Shown piece after piece: positions 1 through 8,174 of a stretch of DNA of 64,000 nt. Position 1 is the first letter of the stretch. The number at the start of each line of letters is the position of its first letter. A model generated the notes under the pieces. That model did not search any database. It was given only the letters and a program-made list of their open reading frames with translations, and was not told where the DNA came from. Source of the DNA: PALG01 sp964495885 (GTDB lineage Bacteria > Bacteroidota > Bacteroidia > Flavobacteriales > Flavobacteriaceae); NCBI GenBank assembly GCA_964495885.1, contig CAZBWO010000001.1, positions 1-64,000 of the forward strand, read 5' to 3'. The position numbers and the translations under genes are program-made.

Positions 1-62
1 AAAAAACGGCCGGGCCCGCTGTCTTAATTCGTCTCCAATATCTCAAAGATCTTAAAATTGTT

Positions 63-104
63 AGGTGATGTGGATTTGAACCACATTTTCTTACCATTTC
101 ACCT
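63..104 (-). ncRNA. candidate tRNA-like minihelix RNA
   Basis: On the minus strand bases 104-99 pair with 68-63 (AGGTGA with TCACCT), and directly stacked on them is a 5-bp stem (85-81 with 73-69) closing the 7-base loop TTCAAAT, which fits the tRNA T-loop consensus TTCRANY. A 13-base linker containing GGTAAGA, reminiscent of a D-loop, replaces the D and anticodon arms. Together this is a 42-base acceptor/T-arm minihelix with no anticodon. Two stable-RNA-type promoters lie just upstream in the correct orientation (226-240 and 133-147), and a GC-rich inverted repeat followed by a run of T lies at 18-1 at the window edge. It could be a decayed tRNA, a piece of a longer structured RNA continuing off the window, or a genuine small RNA. 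Confidence 0.45.
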
Positions 105-132
105 TCTTAATGATCGCGCTCTATCTCCAAAA

Positions 133-147
133 GCGGGTGCAAATTTA
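133..147 (-). promoter_or_regulatory. stable-RNA-type promoter, proximal of two
   Basis: The minus strand reads TAAATTTG (147-140) followed by CACCCGC, with TTGC about 19 bases upstream (168-165). It repeats the arrangement at 226-240 some 93 bases downstream and lies about 30 bases before the tRNA-like hairpin at 104-63, so that hairpin would be close to the 5' end of the transcript. Confidence 0.6.
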
Positions 148-225
148 CGACTAATTTTAAACCCTGCAATATTTTTTTGATTTTTTTTAAATCTTTTTTT
201 GAGCGTTGGCTTCTTTGTTTCAGAA

Positions 226-240
226 GCGGGTGCAAATATA
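226..240 (-). promoter_or_regulatory. stable-RNA-type promoter, distal of two
   Basis: The minus strand reads TATATTTG (240-233) followed at once by CACCCGC, with a TTGC about 20 bases upstream (262-259). This matches the Bacteroidota core TTG-N17-23-TAnnTTTG. The same TATATTTGCACCCGC string precedes tRNA-Lys at 18594, so this reads as a promoter for stable RNA directed to the left edge of the window. No open frame follows it. Confidence 0.6.
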
Positions 241-447
241 AGGGGGTTTCCGATTTTAGCAAATAATTTTCAAAGCTTTTTTAAATAAATTTCAGCTCCT
301 ATCTGCAACCGATTGAAACGCAGATCAGAATGAAAAAAATATTTAAAAAACATATTTATACCTTTATATATATACTCTTATTCAAATTATTATTAAAGCC
401 CGGCTTTTTCAGCAGAAAAGCTTGCTCATAAATCAGCAAATGCGCTA

Positions 448-478
448 TTGTAAATCGATATAAGGAATAGTATCTTTG
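448..478 (+). promoter_or_regulatory. promoter of thrS
   Basis: TTG at 448-450 and TATCTTTG at 471-478 form a Bacteroidota sigma-A type promoter (TTG-N20-TAnnTTTG). The core ends 18 bases before the thrS start codon, giving a very short leader, so there is no room for a T-box or other riboregulator. Confidence 0.6.
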
Positions 479-496
479 CCCTTTAAAATTTAGAAA

Positions 497-2443
497 ATGA
501 TTGAAATCACCTTGCCAGACGGTAGTGTAAAAGCCTTTCAGGAAGGAACAACACCCATGGATGTTGCCTTAAGCATTAGCGAAGGACTTGCTAGAAATGT
601 AATTTCTGCATCCTACAACGGGAAAACCATTGAGACATCAACGCAATTAAAAGATGATGGAAGTCTTGTGTTATACACCTGGAGAGATGATGAAGGCAAA
701 AAAGCTTTTTGGCATTCTTCTGCCCATATCCTAGCGCAAGCGTTGGAAGAACTCTATCCAGGGGTCAAACTTTGGGTGGGGCCTGCTATTGAAAATGGGT
801 TTTATTATGATGTAGATTTAGGAGAGCAGTCTATTTCTGAAAAGGATTTCCCGACAATTGAAAACAAAATGCTGGAAATTGCGAGAGGGAAACATGATTT
901 CAACATGCGAGAGGTAAGTAAGACAGATGCTATTGCATATTATACAAATAAAAATGAATACAAGGTAGATTTAATTGAAGGGCTTGAAGATGGGGATATT
1001 ACCTTTTGCGATCACGACACCTTTACGGATTTATGCCGCGGAGGCCATATTCCCAATACAGGTATTGTAAAGGCGGTAAAGATTTTGAGTGTAGCAGGGG
1101 CTTACTATAAAGGGGACGAGAATAACAAACAGTTGACCCGGGTGTATGGAATTAGTTTTCCGAAGCAAAAAGACTTGAAGGAATACCTCGCCATGTTGGA
1201 AGAAGCCAAAAAAAGGGATCATCGAAAACTTGGAAAAGAATTGGAGCTTTTTACTTTTTCACAGAAGGTTGGTCAAGGCCTACCCCTCTGGCTACCCAAA
1301 GGTACAGCCCTTAGGGAACGGTTGGAGAATTTTCTGAAAACTGCCCAAAAGAAAGCTGGTTACGAAATGGTTATTTCTCCGCATATTGGAAGCAAGGAAC
1401 TTTATGTTACCTCCGGGCATTTCGCAAAATATGGGGAAGACAGTTTTCAAACTATACATACCCCTAACGAAGGGGAGGAATTCATGCTAAAACCCATGAA
1501 CTGCCCCCATCATTGCGAAATTTACAAAAGCAGACCCTGGTCCTATAAAGATCTTCCTAAACGATTTGCGGAATTTGGCACAGTTTACAGATATGAACAG
1601 AGCGGTGAACTTCATGGTTTAACAAGAGTTCGGGGATTTACACAAGATGATGCCCATATCTTTTGTACTCCAGATCAATTGGACGAAGAATTTAAAAAGG
1701 TTATTGATTTAGTTCTTTACGTATTTGGCTCCCTTGGATTTGAAAACTTCTCTACTCAAGTTTCGGTAAGAGACCCTGAAAAACCAGAAAAATACATTGG
1801 GAATCTTGAGAATTGGGAAAAAGCCGAAAACGCTATTATCAATGCAGCAAAAGAAAAAGGATTGGATTATTACATTGAAGAGGGAGAGGCAGCATTCTAT
1901 GGCCCTAAGCTGGATTTTATGGTGAAGGATGCCCTTGGAAGAAGTTGGCAGTTAGGGACCATTCAGGTAGACTATAATCTCCCTGAACGATTTGATCTAC
2001 ATTACAAAGGAAGTGACAATGAATTGCATCGCCCCATCATGATTCATAGGGCTCCATTTGGCAGTATGGAACGGTTTATTGCTATTTTATTGGAACACAC
2101 GGGTGGAAACTTCCCATTATGGCTTATGCCAGAGCAAGTTAGTATTTTATCATTAAGTGAAAAATATGAAAAATACGCTCAAAAAGTTTTAAATTTGTTG
2201 GAAAATCACGAAATTCGCGCCCTTGTTGATAATCGGAATGAGACGATTGGCAAGAAAATTAGGGAAGCAGAGATGAATAAAATTCCCTATATGTTAATTG
2301 TTGGGGAGCAAGAAGAGAAAGACGGCACTATTTCTGTAAGGAAACATTCTGAAGGAGACTTAGGAACAATGAAGGTGTCTGATTTTGCAAATATGTTGAA
2401 GGAAGAGATCAATAAAGAAATACGACCTTTTAAAGAAGTTTAA
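497..2443 (+). CDS. thrS: threonyl-tRNA synthetase
   Basis: Charges tRNA-Thr with threonine in the cytoplasm. The 648-residue length is normal for the bacterial four-domain enzyme: N-terminal TGS domain (about residues 1-60, starting MIEITLPDGS), editing domain with HSSAHILAQAL near residue 73 and the CRGGHIP motif near 180, class II catalytic core with the zinc/active-site signatures MNCPHHCEIY and RVRGFTQDDAHIF, motif 3 around HRAPFGSMERF, and a C-terminal anticodon-binding domain. It is first in a thrS-infC-rpmI-rplT block, the usual bacterial linkage. The start at 497 fits both the family N-terminus and the promoter at 471-478. Confidence 0.97.
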   Translation: MIEITLPDGSVKAFQEGTTPMDVALSISEGLARNVISASYNGKTIETSTQLKDDGSLVLYTWRDDEGKKAFWHSSAHILAQALEELYPGVKLWVGPAIENGFYYDVDLGEQSISEKDFPTIENKMLEIARGKHDFNMREVSKTDAIAYYTNKNEYKVDLIEGLEDGDITFCDHDTFTDLCRGGHIPNTGIVKAVKILSVAGAYYKGDENNKQLTRVYGISFPKQKDLKEYLAMLEEAKKRDHRKLGKELELFTFSQKVGQGLPLWLPKGTALRERLENFLKTAQKKAGYEMVISPHIGSKELYVTSGHFAKYGEDSFQTIHTPNEGEEFMLKPMNCPHHCEIYKSRPWSYKDLPKRFAEFGTVYRYEQSGELHGLTRVRGFTQDDAHIFCTPDQLDEEFKKVIDLVLYVFGSLGFENFSTQVSVRDPEKPEKYIGNLENWEKAENAIINAAKEKGLDYYIEEGEAAFYGPKLDFMVKDALGRSWQLGTIQVDYNLPERFDLHYKGSDNELHRPIMIHRAPFGSMERFIAILLEHTGGNFPLWLMPEQVSILSLSEKYEKYAQKVLNLLENHEIRALVDNRNETIGKKIREAEMNKIPYMLIVGEQEEKDGTISVRKHSEGDLGTMKVSDFANMLKEEINKEIRPFKEV

Positions 2444-2460
2444 TTAAAATTATATAAGCC

Positions 2461-3015
2461 ATAGCAATAAGAAGAAAAAGAAGTAGAGGATCACGGGAAA
2501 TTAAAAAAGACAAACACCTCATTAACGACAAAATCCGTGCGAAAGAAGTTCGGTTAGTTGGAGATAATGTGGAAATGGGAGTATATCCTTTGTCTAAGGC
2601 CCTTCAGTTAGCTGAAGAACAGGGATTAGACCTTGTGGAAATATCCCCAAATGCCGAACCCCCGGTTTGTAAAGTAATGGACTATAAAAAGTTCGTTTAC
2701 GAGCAAAAAAAGCGTGAAAAAGCTTTAAAAGCCAAAGCTTCAAAAGTTGTCGTTAAGGAAATTAGATTTGGTCCAAATACAGATGACCATGACTACGACT
2801 TCAAAAAGAAACATGCTGAAAAATTCTTAAAGGATGGGGCGAAATTAAAAGCATACGTGTTTTTTAAAGGACGATCTATCATCTATAAGGATAAAGGTGA
2901 AATTCTGTTGCTTAAACTTGCACAGGAACTGGAAGACTACGGGAAAGTAGAACAGATGCCTAAATTAGAAGGGAAGCGAATGACCATGTTCATCGCTCCA
3001 AAAAAGAGTAAGTAA
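2461..3015 (+). CDS. infC: translation initiation factor IF-3, AUA start
   Basis: IF-3 binds the 30S subunit, prevents premature 50S joining and checks the initiator codon. The frame encodes 184 residues when read from an ATA at 2461: (M)AIRRKR..., then KDKHLINDKIRAKEVRLVGDNVE, which is the conserved IF-3 N-terminal domain. The first ATG in frame (2569) would remove 36 residues of that domain, and an in-frame TAA at 2455-2457 leaves no upstream ATG, GTG or TTG. E. coli infC uses AUU and IF-3 represses its own mRNA through that poor codon; an AUA start here suggests the same autoregulation. Gap to thrS is 17 bases, so the genes are probably cotranscribed. The C-terminal domain, with KEIRFGPNTDDHDYDFK, is intact. 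Confidence 0.93.
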   Translation: MAIRRKRSRGSREIKKDKHLINDKIRAKEVRLVGDNVEMGVYPLSKALQLAEEQGLDLVEISPNAEPPVCKVMDYKKFVYEQKKREKALKAKASKVVVKEIRFGPNTDDHDYDFKKKHAEKFLKDGAKLKAYVFFKGRSIIYKDKGEILLLKLAQELEDYGKVEQMPKLEGKRMTMFIAPKKSK

Positions 3016-3075
3016 GTTTCCAACTTAATGCTGGAACTAAAAATAAAAAGCGAAATAAATCTAAAACTTTTAGGA

Positions 3076-3273
3076 ATGCCTAAACAAAAAACAAACTCGA
3101 GTGCCAAAAAGCGTTTTAAACTTACCGGAACTGGTAAGATTAAAAGAAAGCATGCATTCAAGAGCCACATTTTGACCAAAAAATCAAAAAAGAGAAAGTT
3201 GGCCCTTACGCATGACACAACCGTGCACAAAAGTGATGAAGACAATGTGAAGCATATGCTTCGAATGAAGTAA
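3076..3273 (+). CDS. rpmI: 50S ribosomal protein bL35
   Basis: Small basic ribosomal protein of the large subunit, 65 residues from the ATG at 3076 (MPKQKTNSSAKKRFKLTGTG...), the standard family start and length. A longer in-frame reading from 3028 adds a non-conserved extension and is not preferred. Lies 60 bases after infC and 93 bases before rplT, in the conserved infC-rpmI-rplT order. In other bacteria L20 represses this operon by binding its leader; the 93-base rpmI-rplT spacer contains short inverted repeats (for example GGTTA/TAACC near 3293-3305), but I cannot assign an L20 site from sequence alone. Confidence 0.95.
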   Translation: MPKQKTNSSAKKRFKLTGTGKIKRKHAFKSHILTKKSKKRKLALTHDTTVHKSDEDNVKHMLRMK

Positions 3274-3366
3274 TTGCCTTCACCGGTTAGTAAATTTTTT
3301 TAACCCTGGAGCATGGCCTATTAAAGTCTCTTTTTAGAGCGCCTGCTACAAAAAACAAGTAAAATT

Positions 3367-3714
3367 ATGCCAAGATCAGTAAATTCAGTTGCAAAAAGAG
3401 CTAGAAGAAAAAAAGTGCTCAAGCAAGCCAAAGGTTACTTTGGAAGACGTAAAAATGTTTGGACCGTTGCGAAAAATGCCGTGGATAAAGCGATGCTATA
3501 TTCGTACCGTGACAGACGAAATAAAAAGAGGAATTTCCGCGCCCTATGGATTACCCGTATCAATGCGGGGGCTCGTATGCACGGAATGTCCTATTCAAAA
3601 TTTATGGGTGCACTAAAAGCCAATGATATCGAATTGAACCGTAAGGTCCTTGCAGATTTGGCCATGAATCACCCAGAGGCTTTTGAAGCCATTGTAAATA
3701 AAGTAAAAAAATAA
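3367..3714 (+). CDS. rplT: 50S ribosomal protein bL20
   Basis: Binds 23S rRNA early in large-subunit assembly and in several bacteria represses its own operon. 115 residues with the family hallmarks MPRSVNSVAKRARRKKVLK, AKGYFGRRKN, the aromatic YRDRRNKKRNFR segment and WITRINAGARMHGMSYS. Full length, last gene of the thrS-infC-rpmI-rplT block and followed by a strong terminator at 3751-3779. Confidence 0.96.
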   Translation: MPRSVNSVAKRARRKKVLKQAKGYFGRRKNVWTVAKNAVDKAMLYSYRDRRNKKRNFRALWITRINAGARMHGMSYSKFMGALKANDIELNRKVLADLAMNHPEAFEAIVNKVKK

Positions 3715-3750
3715 GGCGTAAGCCTATAACGTATTATTTCGCTTTCAAAA

Positions 3751-3779
3751 AAGCCCGCTCGTTGAGCGGGCTTTTTTTT
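3751..3779 (+). terminator. intrinsic terminator after rplT
   Basis: Ten-base-pair stem AAGCCCGCTC (3751-3760) / GAGCGGGCTT (3764-3773) with a GTT loop, followed by a run of T to 3779. Ends the translation block. Confidence 0.9.
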
Positions 3780-3901
3780 ATTCCTTCAAAAGATAATAAA
3801 CTCACTCACCTAACCCATTCACTCATTTCAATACCAGGTTTCCCTCAAACACGTTTCTAACATTTCTTTAACATACGTAGTTTCAATCAAAATTCAATGA
3901 T

Positions 3902-5200
3902 ATGAAAGTACTCTTCACCTGCCTATTATTTTGCAGTATTGCAATTGGCAACGCACAAATCTTCAATGAAAAAAAATTAGAATCAAAGCTAATTGAAATT
4001 TTAGAACAGACTGAAACGGTTCAAGAAATGATTTTCAATAAAAAAATCATCCATCAACAGCTTAAAGATGTTGACCAGTGGGCACTTGACGGAAAAATTA
4101 CCAATACAACTTACCAAAATATTGAATTGGGATATCGAAAATACTCAATGCAAATGAATGTTTTGGTTGAGCAATTAATTTCAGAGCTTGATAAAATTGA
4201 AAGCCTTCATGATCTTAAGCAAAGAAAACTTAAAAAGTGGGTTGAAGCATTTAACAGTCAGTTTTTTGACGAACTCATAAATGCAAAGAAAATTTATGAA
4301 ACAGATTTTAAATTAGCCTTAGAAAAAGGCGCTATTGAATCTAAGAGCAAGTCTATTATTCCAACCTTGGTCTTTATTATCAAGTTTGGGGAAACCCTCT
4401 TTAATTCTATCAAAAGTCTTTTTCAGAATGGTGAACTCAATAGAGAACAAGAGCAACAACTTTTTGAATTAGGCATGCACATTGCCCTGAAAAAATTGAA
4501 AAGCTCGCTAAGCTATCCAGATTGGGACGATTTAATGAAATATGAAGTCACAACTGAAAGTACGAACTACACTCCTAGCAGATCTTCTTCTGAAGAGCAA
4601 TATAATCCTACAGAAGTTCAGTTAGAAACTGCTTCTATTACATTTATGGACTATGAGTTAAAGGAAAAGCTTTCCATTATGCCAATATCAAAGCAAATTA
4701 TAGTTGGAGGAGAGAAAGGGAGCTCTACAATTGAAATATTTGCTACTCAAGAACCAATGCAGGTAGGACAAAGATTTCAAGTAATGATGAAAGGTTTTAA
4801 GTATGCCTATTTTTTCTATTACGAATCTGAAGAATCTCAATGGAAAGATCCTTATGGCAAGAGTATCATCGTAGGTGGTGAAGGTAAAAATGATAAATCA
4901 ACAACATTGCCGTCTATGAACCAGTTTTTTGAAATACTTGGAGACAATCCCTATGAAGAACTTCTTATTTTAGTTTCACAGAGTCCATTAAATGACAAAT
5001 TCATTCGTTCCATTCTACATTCTAGTAAAAGAGGCGTTTCGTTTATGGAGTCTCTACATGATATCATCCCAAATCTCAATACAACATGTTTCAAAACTAA
5101 CATTTCTCTTTTAAACCAAAAAGAAATTAGATTTCAATCTAACCAGGTATTTCAAGGGATAGTTCCGGTGTACATTAAAATCAATAAAGAATTCAATTAA
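3902..5200 (+). CDS. secreted protein with DUF4384-like C-terminus
   Basis: 432 residues beginning with a clear Sec signal peptide (MKVLFTCLLFCSIAIGNAQ), so exported. Residues about 20-200 are predicted mostly helical and charged, with no family I recognise. From about residue 265 the pattern (VGQRFQVMMKGFKYAYFFYY, then an interval with LPSMNQFFEI and a final LLILVSQSPL) resembles DUF4384, a domain commonly found with bacterial caspase-like proteases; this is inference. The gene is visibly A/T-rich and is followed after 10 bases by the caspase-like gene, so the two are probably one transcription unit acting together in the periplasm or at the surface. Confidence 0.7.
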   Translation: MKVLFTCLLFCSIAIGNAQIFNEKKLESKLIEILEQTETVQEMIFNKKIIHQQLKDVDQWALDGKITNTTYQNIELGYRKYSMQMNVLVEQLISELDKIESLHDLKQRKLKKWVEAFNSQFFDELINAKKIYETDFKLALEKGAIESKSKSIIPTLVFIIKFGETLFNSIKSLFQNGELNREQEQQLFELGMHIALKKLKSSLSYPDWDDLMKYEVTTESTNYTPSRSSSEEQYNPTEVQLETASITFMDYELKEKLSIMPISKQIIVGGEKGSSTIEIFATQEPMQVGQRFQVMMKGFKYAYFFYYESEESQWKDPYGKSIIVGGEGKNDKSTTLPSMNQFFEILGDNPYEELLILVSQSPLNDKFIRSILHSSKRGVSFMESLHDIIPNLNTTCFKTNISLLNQKEIRFQSNQVFQGIVPVYIKINKEFN

Positions 5201-5210
5201 ATCTAAAAGT

Positions 5211-6824
5211 ATGGAAAAGCTATACATAATACTCCTTTTCTTTCTAGGTATTTTCTTTGGAGGGAGGATAGGAAATGCTCAGCAAAAACAGATTACAGTT
5301 GGAAATCTTTCGGAAGAAACCCTAGATCCAAGTATGCACCGCTATGCTTTCATTGTTGGGAATGATCACTATGAAGACCCTAAAATCAATAATTTATCCT
5401 CTTGCAGACTTGACGCAGTTAGATTTAGCGGATTTCTAAAAAGTAATCAGAACTGGAATTTACCTTCTCAACATATAAAGGTTCTTTTGGACGCCCGAAA
5501 AGAAAATTTTCAAAAGGCCTTTCTCAAACAATTGAATGGGATTACTATACCAGAAATTAGTACGCTATATTTTTATTACAGTGGTCATGGAGTTCAGGGA
5601 GGAATTGTTCCTTCAAACTATAAAATTGATAACACTTCGACGCTCATTTCGTATGATTGGATTCAGCAAAAAATCGAAGAATACCAGGTAAATGCTGTTG
5701 TCTTTGTAATAGATGCATGTTACTCTGGTTCTATTATCAATTACAAAAGCGAAGGATTTAATCAAGAATACTGGAATGCATTAAAACAGGATAAAGAAAA
5801 CAACAAAGCTGTTTTTACTGCAACAAATGCATTTAGGGTTACTCCATCCGGGAAACATGAGAGTGAATATACCAAGCACTTTTTAATGGCAATTTCACAA
5901 GAAAATACAGATTCTAACAAAGATGGCATCATCACTGCTGGAGAATTATTTAAAGGGATTGAAAAGGAAACTGGGGAAATGAACGAGCCCCAGTTTTTTG
6001 GAAATGTCCATTTCCCAATGGCATCTTCAAAGGAAGTAGTGGCAGGAGCATATGAAAGGTTTATTCTTGGGAAAAAGAAAAATAATGTTACCAATACTTT
6101 ACAAGATATCATAACATGGCGTAAACAAATGGAAGCAATTCATTTTACAGAAAATCAAGCTAGTTCCGAAATAAAAAAACTAGAAGAAAATGGTTCCCCC
6201 GAGGCCTATGCCAGAATAGGTTTTCTATACCGTGAGGGTTTGGGAATCTCAAAGGACATCAATAGGGCAATTTCCTACTTTGTTACAGCTGCAGAGGACG
6301 GGAACGGCTTTGCCTATTATAACTTAGGGTATTTATACACTAATGGTATTGGTTTTGAAAAGGATACTGAAAAAGGGTTGAACTACTACAAAAAATCAGC
6401 ACTTAAAGAAGATCCCTTTGCTCAATACAATCTTGGATTGTTGTACTCCAAGGAAAACAATGGAGTTTGCAAAACAGATCCTAAAAAAGCTGAATACTGG
6501 CTCAAAAAAGCATCCAATTATGATATGCCATTTGCTTTTTTCTCTTTAGGAGTACTTTTTTATAAAAAAGCCGAAAAAACCTCTACTCCCACCATAAAAG
6601 CAACTTTAGAAAAAGAATCCTTTAAATGGTTTTTAAAGGCAGCTACGAATCATCACCCTAGAGCACAAATTGAAATTGCCAAATCCTATGAAGAAGGCAA
6701 GGGTATTAACAAAAATCAATTATTGGCAAAGCATTGGTTAAAAAAAGCTTGCAAAAACAATGAACTCCAGGCCTGTCGTAAACTTATTTATCTAAATGAA
6801 AAGACCCAACTAAGTTCTAATTAA
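5211..6824 (+). CDS. secreted caspase-like (C14) protease with Sel1 repeats
   Basis: 537 residues. An N-terminal hydrophobic segment (about 4-23) looks like a signal peptide. Residues about 42-270 form a caspase-fold domain: MHRYAFIVGNDHY, catalytic His126 in YYSGHG, catalytic Cys170 in VFVIDACYSG, and a calcium-loop-like stretch at 234-245 (DSNKDGIITAGE), as in other bacterial C14 proteins. Residues about 332-525 contain Sel1/TPR-like repeats (ARIGFLYREGLG, YNLGYLYTNGIG, YNLGLLYSKE...), a protein-interaction scaffold. Both catalytic residues are present, so activity is expected. Being exported together with the preceding gene, it is unlikely to be a cytoplasmic anti-phage protease. Substrate unknown. 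Confidence 0.88.
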   Translation: MEKLYIILLFFLGIFFGGRIGNAQQKQITVGNLSEETLDPSMHRYAFIVGNDHYEDPKINNLSSCRLDAVRFSGFLKSNQNWNLPSQHIKVLLDARKENFQKAFLKQLNGITIPEISTLYFYYSGHGVQGGIVPSNYKIDNTSTLISYDWIQQKIEEYQVNAVVFVIDACYSGSIINYKSEGFNQEYWNALKQDKENNKAVFTATNAFRVTPSGKHESEYTKHFLMAISQENTDSNKDGIITAGELFKGIEKETGEMNEPQFFGNVHFPMASSKEVVAGAYERFILGKKKNNVTNTLQDIITWRKQMEAIHFTENQASSEIKKLEENGSPEAYARIGFLYREGLGISKDINRAISYFVTAAEDGNGFAYYNLGYLYTNGIGFEKDTEKGLNYYKKSALKEDPFAQYNLGLLYSKENNGVCKTDPKKAEYWLKKASNYDMPFAFFSLGVLFYKKAEKTSTPTIKATLEKESFKWFLKAATNHHPRAQIEIAKSYEEGKGINKNQLLAKHWLKKACKNNELQACRKLIYLNEKTQLSSN

Positions 6825-6830
6825 AAAAAA

Positions 6831-6860
6831 AAGCCGCTCGTTGAGCGGCCTTTTTTTTTT
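6831..6860. terminator. bidirectional terminator
   Basis: GCCGCTC (6833-6839) and GAGCGGC (6843-6849) close a 3-base loop, with an A run on the left and a T run on the right. It can end both the rightward caspase-like gene and the leftward gene at 6863. The stem and loop core (CTCGTTGAG) is nearly the same as in the terminator after rplT. Confidence 0.85.
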
Positions 6861-6862
6861 AA

Positions 6863-8122
6863 TTAAGTTTTCTGCTTTTTCTTTTTAGCTGCTGGGAACA
6901 GTACGTTATTTAAAATCAATCGGTAGCCTGGTGAATTAGGATGTAAGGCCAATTCGGTTTTGGCATCCCCTACCCTATGCTGATAATCCTCTGGATCATG
7001 TCCACCATAGAAGGTAAAAAATCCTTTCCCACGAATCCCATGAATGTAACGTGCTTCTCCATTACTTTTATTCTCTCCCATTACTAATACCGTAGACTTA
7101 ATTTCATCACGAGCAAAAGAAGTTGTTTGCCCCATAAAACCTTTTACCAAAGCAGTATGGTTTTGGACCAACATACATGGAATAGGATCCCATTTCGCCG
7201 AATAATCCATTAACGTAAAATAATCGGTTTCTTTATTAACTTTCCTTCGGCTTGTCATATCAATAGAAGAAAATTCATAAACCATAGGGCTTCGTTCTAA
7301 CGTAAAATCTGTAAACGCAAAAGTCTTTCCAAAATCTATTTTACTTTGGTAGCCGGGATCACTGGGATCACCGTCAAACATCGGTTCGCAAATATCTACT
7401 CCCTCTGCAGCTAAAGCAATATCAAAACTATCGGTAGCACTACACATGGCAAACATAAAGCCTCCTCCAATCACATAATCCCTAATCTTTAGGGCCACGT
7501 CCCTTTTTTCTTCGGAAACCTTATCATACCCTAACTTGGCAGCAAGTGCTTCGGCATCGCGCTTTTGTTCTATATACCAAGGTGCCGATCGATATGCCCT
7601 ATAGAATTTTCCATATTGGCCCGTGAAATCTTCATGGTGCAAATGTAGCCAATCATATAACAGCAATTGATCTGACAATACTTCTTCGTCATACACAATA
7701 TCGTATGGAATTTCCGCATAGGTAAGCACCATTGTAACGGCGTCATCCCAAGGCTGGTTACCTTTAGGAGAATATACCGCAATACGAGGGGCTTTTTCCA
7801 ATACAACTGCTTCCATGTTTTGGGACGGACTACTAATTTCCTCAAGAATCTGATTTGCTTGTGCATCACTAATTACTTCATAGCTCACCCCCCTTATGAG
7901 ACATTCCTTTCGGATATCTTCGGCATCTGGCAGCAAAAAAGAACCTCCACGATAATTCAGTAACCATTTAGCTTTCAGCTTTTGATCCAAGACCCAATAA
8001 GTAATCCCGTAAGCCTTAAGATGTTCTTCCTGTCCTTCAGCATCCATAGGAATGAGAATATAGGAAGCAAATCCTTTTATATTTAAAAAAAGGAAGATAA
8101 ACAATAATAGAACTTGTCTCAT
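6863..8122 (-). CDS. secreted glutamine-amidotransferase-like protein
   Basis: 419 residues with an N-terminal signal peptide (hydrophobic 4-18). A central segment RIAVYSPKGNQPWDDAVTMVL followed by GGGFMFAMCSATDSFD (about 219-234) looks like a class I amidotransferase/ThuA-type flavodoxin-like fold with a nucleophile-elbow Cys227. A later GKGFFTFYGGHDPEDYQH (near 382) is a conserved His/Asp region. Homologues in Flavobacteriia are often labelled asparagine synthetase B, but nothing resembling the AsnB Ntn-hydrolase or AMP-binding signatures is present, so that name is probably wrong. Enzymatic role unknown. Single gene ending at the shared terminator. Confidence 0.75.
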   Translation of the reverse strand: MRQVLLLFIFLFLNIKGFASYILIPMDAEGQEEHLKAYGITYWVLDQKLKAKWLLNYRGGSFLLPDAEDIRKECLIRGVSYEVISDAQANQILEEISSPSQNMEAVVLEKAPRIAVYSPKGNQPWDDAVTMVLTYAEIPYDIVYDEEVLSDQLLLYDWLHLHHEDFTGQYGKFYRAYRSAPWYIEQKRDAEALAAKLGYDKVSEEKRDVALKIRDYVIGGGFMFAMCSATDSFDIALAAEGVDICEPMFDGDPSDPGYQSKIDFGKTFAFTDFTLERSPMVYEFSSIDMTSRRKVNKETDYFTLMDYSAKWDPIPCMLVQNHTALVKGFMGQTTSFARDEIKSTVLVMGENKSNGEARYIHGIRGKGFFTFYGGHDPEDYQHRVGDAKTELALHPNSPGYRLILNNVLFPAAKKKKQKT

Positions 8123-8174
8123 AACACGAAGATAATGACAAATTTCAAGCCAAAGTGTAATGAGTTGTTAAATA

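Noticed and set aside
1..150. Left-edge RNA as tmRNA or a full tRNA
   Set aside because: No D arm, anticodon arm or tag reading frame is visible in the window; only the acceptor/T part can be folded, so only a tRNA-like minihelix is claimed.
3902..6824. Caspase-like gene pair as an anti-phage gasdermin-type system
   Set aside because: Both proteins have signal peptides and no pore-forming gasdermin-like partner is visible, so cytoplasmic defence is unlikely.
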